Part shown: in pieces, positions 46,754 through 54,561 of the stretch
Position numbering within the stretch: position 1 is the stretch's first letter
Layout: every line of letters begins with the position of its first letter
From: an uncultured Fibrobacter sp.
GTDB taxonomy: Bacteria; Fibrobacterota; Fibrobacteria; Fibrobacterales; Fibrobacteraceae
Assembly: GCA_946408125.1 (NCBI GenBank)
Contig: CAMJQW010000006.1
Location: forward strand, 1 to 64,000
Length of the DNA: 64,000 nt
Reading direction: 5' to 3'
Position numbers and translations under genes: made by a program
Notes under the pieces: model-generated
Databases searched by the model: none
What the model saw: the letters and a program-made list of their open reading frames with translations, nothing else
Told to the model about the DNA's origin: nothing

Positions 46754-48388
46754 ATGTCTGCGCCCGGCAAGATACACCTGCTGTTGCATGCGCACCTGCC
46801 GTTTGTGCGCGAGCCCTCATACGACCGGTTCCTTGAAGAGAACTGGTTCTTCGAGGCTATGGCGGAAACGTACCTGCCGATTGTACAGATGCTGTGGCGC
46901 TTGCATGAGCGTGGCGTTCCCGGAACGCTCAACCTGAGCGTGTCCTCGTCGCTTTTGGCGATGCTTACGGACGGACTCCTGCTCCAGAAATTTACCCGCC
47001 ACCTTCACAAGCAGGCGGAGCTTTTGCAGAAAGAGAAGAAACTCAACCGCGGAAACGATGAAGTCATGACGGTCGTGGAATTTTATGCCCGTCGCCAGGA
47101 TGCCCTGATAGATTTTTGGGAAAGCGTGTGTGCATGCGAAATTGTCCCGGCCTTCAAGCGCCTTGAAGAAGTCGGCAAGCTCTCGCTTCTCACTTGCGTG
47201 GGCACGCACCCGTTCTTGCCCGCGTACCAGTCCGATCCCGAGGCCGTGCGCCTGCAGCTCGGCGTCACGGTGCGTGCATTCGAAGAAGCGTTCGGACGTA
47301 GGCCCCGCGGGCTTTGGCTGCCGGAATGCGGTTTCTACGAAGGTCTTGACTCCATTCTCGCCGAATTCGGTTTCGAGTATTTCTTCGTCGAGACCCATGG
47401 CGTGCTTTTGGCAAAGCCCGCGCCCAAATACGGAGTATTTGCGCCAATAAAGACCCCTGCGGGGCTTTATTGCATGGGCCGCGAGCAGAGCAGTTCCATG
47501 GAAGTCTGGAGCCGCCGTACAGGCTACCCGGGCCATCCCGAATACCGCGAATTCTTCAAGGACATCGCCTACGAGCGCGACCGCAACTATCTGGGTGAAT
47601 ACTTCATGGCCGGTGAAACGGCTATCGAGACGGGCCTCAAGTACTGCCGTATCACCGGCAGCGAGGACAAGCAGATTTACCGCCCGTGGAACGCGATGCG
47701 CCTCGCCGAAGACCACGCGCGACTCTTTGTCGCGAACCGCGAGGCGACCGTCACGGATCTCTTGCCCAAGATGGAAGGCAACAAGGTCTCCATCCTGTGC
47801 CCCTACGATGCGGAACTCTTTGGACACTGGTGGTTCGAAGGTCCCGAATTCATCGAGCGCATGTTCGAACGCGCCGCCAGCTCCGGCACGGTCGAAATGG
47901 CCTCGGTGGAACAGACGATTGATGAACAGAAGTCTCGCGAAGCGGCCGAGCCTGCGCTGGCTCAAACACGCCGCCCCGCATTCTCGTCGTGGGGTGAAGG
48001 CGGCTTTGGCGAAGTCTGGATGAACGACGAAGTCAGCTGGGAATACCCGCTGTTCTTCCGCATGCGTGCCATGCAAAAGAGCCTCAAGACCGCCCTCGCG
48101 AAATCCCGCAAGAACGCAAAGCTTTATGCGCTCGGCCGCCGCTATCTGGCGCAGGTCGCGCGCGAAGTCCTCTTGTTCCAGGCTTCGGACTGGGCATTCA
48201 TGATCCACAACAAGTCCGCTGCGGACTACGCGCGCTCCCGCTTGAACGAGCACTCCCGCAATGTGGAATCGCTGTATGCATCCGCCACGGCGGCACTCTC
48301 GGGCATCGTGAAGCGCCCCGACACGTCCCTGCTCCAGGAACTCGAAAATAAGGACAATCTTTTCCCCTGGATCGGGGAGATGCTTTAA
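46754..48388 (+). CDS. GH57 1,4-alpha-glucan branching enzyme
   Basis: A 544-residue glycoside hydrolase family 57 enzyme, predicted to introduce alpha-1,6 branches in glycogen. 'HLLLHAHLPFVR' opens the barrel, the nucleophile is E191 in GLWLPECGFY, and the acid/base is D352 in CPYDAELFGHWWFEGP. The C-terminal helical domain with 'LLFQASDWAFMI' and 'YARSRLNEH' is characteristic of the DUF1957-containing branching enzymes rather than GH57 amylases. It follows the DUF4912 gene. Confidence 0.9.
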   Translation: MSAPGKIHLLLHAHLPFVREPSYDRFLEENWFFEAMAETYLPIVQMLWRLHERGVPGTLNLSVSSSLLAMLTDGLLLQKFTRHLHKQAELLQKEKKLNRGNDEVMTVVEFYARRQDALIDFWESVCACEIVPAFKRLEEVGKLSLLTCVGTHPFLPAYQSDPEAVRLQLGVTVRAFEEAFGRRPRGLWLPECGFYEGLDSILAEFGFEYFFVETHGVLLAKPAPKYGVFAPIKTPAGLYCMGREQSSSMEVWSRRTGYPGHPEYREFFKDIAYERDRNYLGEYFMAGETAIETGLKYCRITGSEDKQIYRPWNAMRLAEDHARLFVANREATVTDLLPKMEGNKVSILCPYDAELFGHWWFEGPEFIERMFERAASSGTVEMASVEQTIDEQKSREAAEPALAQTRRPAFSSWGEGGFGEVWMNDEVSWEYPLFFRMRAMQKSLKTALAKSRKNAKLYALGRRYLAQVAREVLLFQASDWAFMIHNKSAADYARSRLNEHSRNVESLYASATAALSGIVKRPDTSLLQELENKDNLFPWIGEML

Positions 48389-48396
48389 GACACGAC

Positions 48397-51300
48397 CTAG
48401 TACACAATCAGGAATTTTTCGGTCTTGCCGCTTGCGCCTGCGCGGAAGCGGTACACGCCCGGCTTCATCTTGTCCATGACGGTAGCTTCGTCAATGCAGT
48501 GAGTGGTGTGCGTGTATTTTTCGCGCATCACGAGGTCGCCGCGCGCATTCCTGATTTCAATAAACTTCTTGCTGAGCGGGAGCGGCGTAAAGCACAGGTT
48601 CCCTTTTCGCCACGGCGTCGGGAAGGCGCGTAGCGTGGAATCCTTCACGACCTCGGGAATGTGCTGGGTCTGCTCGAAACGGCTTAAAATCCAGAGGGTG
48701 GAATCGTATTGATTCGCCTTGACGCGGATGGAATCGAGCGATGCCGTGGTCGCGATGGGGTAGAAGGTCGCCTTCCCGTTCTTGTACTGGGCGACGCTTG
48801 CCTTCCCGATGAAATCGCTCAAATCGAGGTCCGCCTCGTTATAGAACTTGTAGGCGAAATTGTCCAGTTCCGGCTTTGTGCTTTTGGCCGGGAATACGGA
48901 AATATCGGGCCAGAGCGATTCGTCGGCTCCGATCCAGCGGCTCGTATCGGCAAACGCGCTGCGTGCGCCCGCAAGCGACAGGCGCTCCGCGAAATCGTGG
49001 AAGATGCTGTCCGGCGATGCCTTTTGCGCCGTGATGACATCGGAGAGCTGCGCGGTGAACGTCTTGGACGGCTTCTTTTCGAAACCTTCCCAGATTTTCT
49101 TGTCGAAATCGTGCCTGAAATGATTGTACAGGTGGATGTAGAGGATTCCCGCGCCGTAGGAAGTCCGCATCTTGTCGATGGCCACGCCCGAGTTGCTCAG
49201 CAGCGGTGAAATGTAGGCGATGTAGTCGTTGACATCGGGAGCCGTAACTTCTTCGACGCCCGAAGCGGAAGCCTCGAGCCAGAAGGAATAGAAATTACTG
49301 TAGTTGATGTAGCGCAGCTGCACGGCATGGTAAAGCTCGTGAAACGCCGTCACGCGGATTCCCTTGGCCCATTCCTTCGAATAGTCAACAGCCCTCGTCG
49401 TGTAGGTAGTCACGGGCGAATCGGCGACCTTGTATTCGCAGGCCTTGCCGTCCACGTCGATGGAAGCGGTGGAGGCGCTCTTCGACGAGTACTTGAAATC
49501 GTTGTCGTAAAGGATCTGCGTCTTGTACACATCGGCGCCCGTCGCGGGCAGCGTAATCCCGAAACATCCATCCTGGCAGCTTCCGGCCAGGACATATCCG
49601 GGATTGCGGACCTTCAAAAGGTCAATCACCTCGACGGCGTAGAGCCCCTTGTCCACGGGCTTCTGGTAATGGTGCGTGATGTTGTCGGATTCCGGAGCGC
49701 GCATGCCCATCTTGGTCACGTGGAAATTCCACGCCTTCTCGAGATCCTCCGCGATGCTGTCGACGAACTGCCTGGTCGTCGCGTGCACGCCATCCAGCGT
49801 GTAGAAAATCTCGAAGTGGTCCGTCTTTTTCGTGTACACGGAATCGTAGAAAGCTTCGGGCTCGCAGGCGTCCCTGCTTGTCTGTGCCGCGACCTTCATG
49901 GCAGAAGCGTTGCGCAGGTTGTTTAAGACCTGCATGGTCCCGCAGTGGCGATCAGCTTCCATATGGGGCGCGCCGGCGTCGGCTCCCGCGAGCGACGGGA
50001 TTGCCAGTATGCAAGCAACGCACAGGCGGGCGAGCAGGTTCTTGGCCGCGTGCGCGACGCCATCGCTGACCGAGAGTGGTTTCTGGTGGTGCGCCTTGAT
50101 GCGCGCATCCACGATGAGCGGCGCGTCGACCGCCCAATGCTTGTTGATAAAGCGTTCGCCGACGCCGTGCAGGTCCTGCGCCGGGTCCGAGCGCGTGAAA
50201 GTCATCCACAAGAAGTCCGCGAGTCCCCGCTTGTCCCCGGCGCAGATGCTTTGCGTATCGTCCACGACGCTTACCCACGGGTAGTTTTCGCGGTATTCCC
50301 AGCGGGCGAAAGATTCCCGCAGGGAATCGAAGTCTGCTGGGGAATGTTCTGCGCCGCCGCTCCACTGCACCGCAAGCACGCCCTTCATGGCGATTTTCGG
50401 GTTTGCAAATTTCTCGGGCAGCTTAAGCGTAGTCAAATCGGAGTCATCGCGGCGCAGTTCCCGACGGGGCTTGCCCGCGGCCACCATCACCAGTTTGGAG
50501 CCGTGGTTGAGCGAGGTTCCGGAATAGTCGAGCGTGTCGATGGTGGTCGCGGTCTGCAGGTGCAGATCGCGCGCGAAGTCGACCCTTTCAAGCATGTGAG
50601 CGAAGAATCCCGGCACGTCGTTCACGTCGAGCGAGGGGTCGTCTTCGCGTGCGGCAAGCATCAGGTACTTGGTGAGGCTCACCTGGTTGAATCCGAGCAG
50701 CGCGTTCGCGGTCTTCAAGAGCTCCATCGGCTCGCGCTCCGCATCGCTTGCGAAAGGCCTGAAACGCTCGCTCCCGATGGCGAGGCACAGCGGGTGCACT
50801 CCCGCTTCGTCCACGGCATGCACCGCATGCACTCCCGGAAGCGACGTGGGAACCATCGGCCGCGTAATCTCGTGGATGAAATCCCCGAATACCGTATCTT
50901 CTTTCGGGGGCCTCCCGACGGCGGTGAAGGGGTAGATGGCGTTCTTCTTGCAGAGCACCTTCTTGACTTTCAGGTAAGGAAAATCGTGCTTTCCGGAGTA
51001 ATAGCCGATGTGGTCGCCGAACGGGCCTTCGGGCTTTAAATCCGGAGCCACTTCGCCCAAGATGCAGAATTCCGCATCGCTCGAGACGAGGTAGCCGTCA
51101 TGTTCGAAATAGCGGAAACGCTTTCCGGAAAGCATCCCGGCGAGCGTGAGTTCCGAAAGGCTCGCCGGCATGGGCGTCACCGCTGCGACGGTATCGGCGG
51201 GGGAGCCGCCGATGAAGATGCTCACCTTGAGCGGCCTGCCTTCTTCGATGGCCTTCTGGTGGTGAGCCGCGATATCGCGGTTGATCTGGTAATGCAGCCC

Positions 51301-51846
51301 GCATTCGTCGGGTGCGTACTCGTTTCCGGATATCTGGATGCGGTACATCCCCAGGTTTGTCTTCAGGATACCACCCTTCCCGCAGGGGCGCGTGGCCACC
51401 TGCGGAAGCGTGATGAATGCCCCGCCGTCCTCGGGCCAGCTCACGATCTGCGGGAGGTCCGCAAGCGTGCATTCCTCGAAATCCTTGATGCTTCCGGAGC
51501 GCTTGGGGAGCGCTTTCAAGCCTGTCAATCCCGCACGGATGAGCTTTGCGGGGCTTGCGCACCGGAAAAACCGTATGGGGTTGGATTTAAAGTCTACCGC
51601 GACCTTGGTGGATTCCAGTGTGTCGCGGAACAGAAATTCCATGCGTTCCTTTGTACCAAATAGGTTCGCTACCGCCTGGAACCTGCATCCCTTCACTTTC
51701 TCGAACAGGATGGCGGGCCCGCCGCATTCGTAGGCCTGCCTTGCGATTTCGGCCATCTCGAGGTACGGGTCGACCTCGTCGCGGATGCGCTTGAGCATGC
51801 CTGCGCGTTCCAAATCCTGCAGAGCCTGTCTGAGATTGCGGTTCAT
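48397..51846 (-). CDS. UbiD-family decarboxylase fused to a secreted metalloprotease
   Basis: One uninterrupted 1149-codon frame. Residues 1-600 are a full UbiD-type prenylated-FMN decarboxylase (LERAGMLKRIRDEVDPYLEM, 'ILFEKVKG', 'HEITRPMVPTSLPGVHAV', 'PLIVDARIKAHHQKPL'), as used in menaquinone synthesis. Residues 602-622 (KNLLARLCVACILAIPSLAG) look like a signal peptide. Residues 623-1149 resemble the MXAN_6640 group of putative zinc metalloproteases: HELYHAVQ at 836-843 (HExxH), then FWLEASASGVEE. The end (LVMREKY, MKPGVYRFRAGASGKTEK) resembles a type IX secretion sorting tail. No in-frame ATG, GTG or TTG is placed to start the second part. It is either a real fusion or a lost stop or assembly error. 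Confidence 0.8.
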   Translation of the reverse strand: MNRNLRQALQDLERAGMLKRIRDEVDPYLEMAEIARQAYECGGPAILFEKVKGCRFQAVANLFGTKERMEFLFRDTLESTKVAVDFKSNPIRFFRCASPAKLIRAGLTGLKALPKRSGSIKDFEECTLADLPQIVSWPEDGGAFITLPQVATRPCGKGGILKTNLGMYRIQISGNEYAPDECGLHYQINRDIAAHHQKAIEEGRPLKVSIFIGGSPADTVAAVTPMPASLSELTLAGMLSGKRFRYFEHDGYLVSSDAEFCILGEVAPDLKPEGPFGDHIGYYSGKHDFPYLKVKKVLCKKNAIYPFTAVGRPPKEDTVFGDFIHEITRPMVPTSLPGVHAVHAVDEAGVHPLCLAIGSERFRPFASDAEREPMELLKTANALLGFNQVSLTKYLMLAAREDDPSLDVNDVPGFFAHMLERVDFARDLHLQTATTIDTLDYSGTSLNHGSKLVMVAAGKPRRELRRDDSDLTTLKLPEKFANPKIAMKGVLAVQWSGGAEHSPADFDSLRESFARWEYRENYPWVSVVDDTQSICAGDKRGLADFLWMTFTRSDPAQDLHGVGERFINKHWAVDAPLIVDARIKAHHQKPLSVSDGVAHAAKNLLARLCVACILAIPSLAGADAGAPHMEADRHCGTMQVLNNLRNASAMKVAAQTSRDACEPEAFYDSVYTKKTDHFEIFYTLDGVHATTRQFVDSIAEDLEKAWNFHVTKMGMRAPESDNITHHYQKPVDKGLYAVEVIDLLKVRNPGYVLAGSCQDGCFGITLPATGADVYKTQILYDNDFKYSSKSASTASIDVDGKACEYKVADSPVTTYTTRAVDYSKEWAKGIRVTAFHELYHAVQLRYINYSNFYSFWLEASASGVEEVTAPDVNDYIAYISPLLSNSGVAIDKMRTSYGAGILYIHLYNHFRHDFDKKIWEGFEKKPSKTFTAQLSDVITAQKASPDSIFHDFAERLSLAGARSAFADTSRWIGADESLWPDISVFPAKSTKPELDNFAYKFYNEADLDLSDFIGKASVAQYKNGKATFYPIATTASLDSIRVKANQYDSTLWILSRFEQTQHIPEVVKDSTLRAFPTPWRKGNLCFTPLPLSKKFIEIRNARGDLVMREKYTHTTHCIDEATVMDKMKPGVYRFRAGASGKTEKFLIVY

Positions 51847-51867
51847 AGAAACCCGGAGTCTGTCTGT

Positions 51868-52362
51868 TTAGCCTGCCGTGGCGCTCTGGTCCAGCGTTTC
51901 GAAAACCTGGGTCTTCTTCTGGGCTTCGACGGCGAGCACGATGTCGCGGGTGTCCTTGCGGGAATAGATCCCGTAAACGAGGTTCGCCTTCGCGATGATG
52001 TCGGCGAAGACTTCCTCGGGAATGGTCGTGAACCCCTGGAACGAGAATTCGTCGTAGCAGGCGGTCATGGTCCCTTCGGAAACGAACTGGTGGCTCGCGG
52101 TAAAGCCGCGGAACGGCCCTTCACCGAGGCGCACCGTCACCTTGTTGTCGGTGAAGGAACTGATGACGCCCGTCCACTTGATTGCCTTGAATCCGCACTG
52201 GATATGGTAGTTCACGCTTGCTCCCGGAGCAAGTTCGCTTGGCAGCGTGTAGTGGAAGAGGGGCGTCTTGGAAATGGCCAGGTTCATCGGCGCGTAACGG
52301 AGAGTTTCCAGCACGTTGGGGAGGGAAAACTCTTGCCACGATGTTTGACTAAACTGTACCAT
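51868..52362 (-). CDS. SRPBCC/START-like small protein
   Basis: A 164-residue cytoplasmic protein. The alternation of strands ending in 'DEFSFQGFTTIPEEVFADII' and the long C-terminal helix suggest an SRPBCC (polyketide cyclase/START-like) ligand-binding fold, but similarity is judged only by eye. TACATT (52371-52376, minus) is 8 bases before the ATG and no Shine-Dalgarno is present. It is followed 21 bases later by the UbiD fusion gene. Function unknown. Confidence 0.6.
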   Translation of the reverse strand: MVQFSQTSWQEFSLPNVLETLRYAPMNLAISKTPLFHYTLPSELAPGASVNYHIQCGFKAIKWTGVISSFTDNKVTVRLGEGPFRGFTASHQFVSEGTMTACYDEFSFQGFTTIPEEVFADIIAKANLVYGIYSRKDTRDIVLAVEAQKKTQVFETLDQSATAG

Positions 52363-52399
52363 ACGTTATAAATGTAGTAAAAAAGTAGGCGGTTAGACA

Positions 52400-53341
52400 C
52401 TATTTTTTCGGGGGCCCGACAACTTCCCTCGCGAGCGCGCTGAAGGCGGTCGTCGGGTGCTGTTCGACCCACTGCGCGGACACCTTCGTCTTGAGGAAAC
52501 GCCCCTCGACGGAGTTGTACCAGTGCACGATTCGGGTGTCTCCCAAAATGAGCTTGTCTAACTTGTTGCAGGTCTTCGGTTTAAACCAGTGCGCACTGAT
52601 TTCGGGCCCGAGCGGGTAGAAGAAACTCGCCGGGAACACCGTCATGGACTCTGAACTCCTGTTGTGCGTGACGTTCTGCATCAGGCGCGTTCCCAGGCGG
52701 AAGCGCTTGAGCCGCTCCTTTTCGGGCATCGTCTTGATGTACTGGAAGGCGTCGTGGATGGTCGCGTTCCCGGGCTCGGCGCCGATGACCGCGTTGTTCA
52801 CCGATGCGGAGAACCCGCGCTCGGCGATTCGGAACAGCTTGTAGCCGCCGGGCATGCGCGCGCAGAATTCACGGAAGGCGAACTGCAGACCGCAATAGAT
52901 CCAGCGGAACGGGTTCACGCTTTTGAAGAGCCCCGCGGGCAGCGCCACGGGCTCCACGCCGATGAAGCCTTCCAGCTCGAGCATGTCGTCGAACGGCTTC
53001 ACCACGATCACGTCGGTATCGAGGTACACGCCGCCGTACTTGTACAGGAGCGCGAGCCTAAGCAGGTTCGCACGGCTAGCGGGAGCCTTGAGCGTATGGA
53101 ACAGCTTGAGGCAGAGCCCGTCGTCGTTGAGCCCCTCGAAATGCGAATCCTTCACGGGAATCACCTCGAGCCCCTCGATGTCCTTGATGAGTTCCCAGCC
53201 TTCGCCCTGCTGCTCCATGCCCTCGTGCACGAGCCAGATGGATTGCGGCTTCTGCACCTGGTATGCGGAACGGATGGCGACACCCCCGCTCCAGGGGAAC
53301 TTGGGACCGAGCCAGATGAATATGAGGCGGTTGGGAATCAT
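52400..53341 (-). CDS. GT32-like glycosyltransferase with DxD motif
   Basis: A 313-residue glycosyltransferase of the 'sugar-binding region containing DxD' family (GT32/capsular synthesis type). 'IPNRLIFIWLGPKFPWSG' is the typical N-terminus ('IPK.iH..W'), and 'LLRLALLYKYGGVYLDTDVIVVKP' is the diagnostic core with the DTD metal site. No signal peptide. The start overlaps the upstream GT4 stop by 4 bases (ATGA). Donor sugar unknown. Confidence 0.88.
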   Translation of the reverse strand: MIPNRLIFIWLGPKFPWSGGVAIRSAYQVQKPQSIWLVHEGMEQQGEGWELIKDIEGLEVIPVKDSHFEGLNDDGLCLKLFHTLKAPASRANLLRLALLYKYGGVYLDTDVIVVKPFDDMLELEGFIGVEPVALPAGLFKSVNPFRWIYCGLQFAFREFCARMPGGYKLFRIAERGFSASVNNAVIGAEPGNATIHDAFQYIKTMPEKERLKRFRLGTRLMQNVTHNRSSESMTVFPASFFYPLGPEISAHWFKPKTCNKLDKLILGDTRIVHWYNSVEGRFLKTKVSAQWVEQHPTTAFSALAREVVGPPKK

Positions 53342-54561
53342 TGACGGTGAATCTCCCGGTAAAGATCGAGTTGGCGCACGAAGCAGTCGTTCCAGCTGAA
53401 TTTTTCGGCGTAGTTGCGTGCCTTGCGCTTCATTGCGGCAAGGTCGCCGTGGTAGAGTTCCACGATGGCGTCGGCGAGTGCTGCCGGCGTGCGTTCCTTG
53501 AGGATGGTGCCTGCACCGGATTCGGTGACGTGTTCGAAGGCGGCTCCTGCCGCGGCCCCGACAATCGCGTTACCGCTGGCCATGCTCTCGAGGATGGAAA
53601 GCCCGAAGGTCTCCCAGCCCGAAAGGGCGAGCCCGATGTCGACGCTTGCGTAGTAACGGGCCATCTCTTCGATGGAATTCACGAAACCCACGTACTGCAC
53701 GTGCTTGTATTTCTCCGCGGCGGCCTGCACCAGCGGGAGGCTCGGTCCCGTACCCGCGAATACGATGGCGGGTTCGTGCCCGAGCTTTTGCGTAAGCAAG
53801 TCGTAGGCGCCGAGCAGAAGGTCGATGCCCTTCTCGTTGCAGTGCCTGTGCGGGAAAAATATCGTCAGGCGATCGGGATTGCCGTCCTTGAGCCTGTACA
53901 CGAGATTCTCGTCGCGCTTGGTGGGCGAGAACATCTTGATGTCACAGCCGAGCGGAATCCAGCGCGGGTCAGGAAGCCCGTTCTTCTTGAGCCTCGCCAT
54001 CGCTTCTTTTGATGACGCCTGTATGCAAGCAAAATTCTTGAATTCCCTACGCGCGTACCAGAACGCCCTCTTGCGGCAGAACGTGCCTATGCCTGCGCCG
54101 AGCTTCTTTGCGACGGGGCGGCCAACGTAGGTGACCGGGAAGTCGGCATGCCAGAATCCGACGAGCGTCGATTCGGGCGAGACCTTCTTGGCGGCGCGCC
54201 GCACGACGGTGGGGAGGATGTAGGGCGAGCCCACCTCGATGATGTCGGGACGGTACTTGGCGAGCACGGGTTCAACTTGCGAGGCCTTCCAGATGAATCG
54301 GTATTCCCAGTTGCCTGGGAACCTGAAGGCTTCGACATGCTCGATGATGAGCGATTCGCTCTTTTTTTCGGTAAATGTCTTGCTGTCGGGCATCACGAAT
54401 ACGGAGAGCACGTCGTCGGAATAGACGTCGCGCTGGTCAGTTTTCGCGAACCCTTCGTAGAAGGCCATCTTCTGCAGGTGGTAGCGCCTGACGCCACCGC
54501 CGGAAGGACTCCAGAAGTTGTTGAAGTCGACGATTGTGAAAGGCCTTGACCCGCTCGGCAT
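53338..54561 (-). CDS. Family 4 glycosyltransferase
   Basis: A 407-residue GT-B enzyme. The N-terminal domain has 'FNNFWSPSGGGVRRYHLQKM' (glycine-rich acceptor loop), and the C-terminal domain 'IFFPHRHCNEKGIDLLLGAY' and 'GWETFGLSILESMASGNAIV' with the ExxxxxxxE retaining-GT4 signature. Retaining transferase for a surface polysaccharide or glycolipid. Its start codon overlaps the stop of the primase-helicase gene by one base (TAATG) and its end overlaps the GT32 gene by 4, making a tightly coupled three-gene unit. Confidence 0.9.
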   Translation of the reverse strand: MPSGSRPFTIVDFNNFWSPSGGGVRRYHLQKMAFYEGFAKTDQRDVYSDDVLSVFVMPDSKTFTEKKSESLIIEHVEAFRFPGNWEYRFIWKASQVEPVLAKYRPDIIEVGSPYILPTVVRRAAKKVSPESTLVGFWHADFPVTYVGRPVAKKLGAGIGTFCRKRAFWYARREFKNFACIQASSKEAMARLKKNGLPDPRWIPLGCDIKMFSPTKRDENLVYRLKDGNPDRLTIFFPHRHCNEKGIDLLLGAYDLLTQKLGHEPAIVFAGTGPSLPLVQAAAEKYKHVQYVGFVNSIEEMARYYASVDIGLALSGWETFGLSILESMASGNAIVGAAAGAAFEHVTESGAGTILKERTPAALADAIVELYHGDLAAMKRKARNYAEKFSWNDCFVRQLDLYREIHRQ

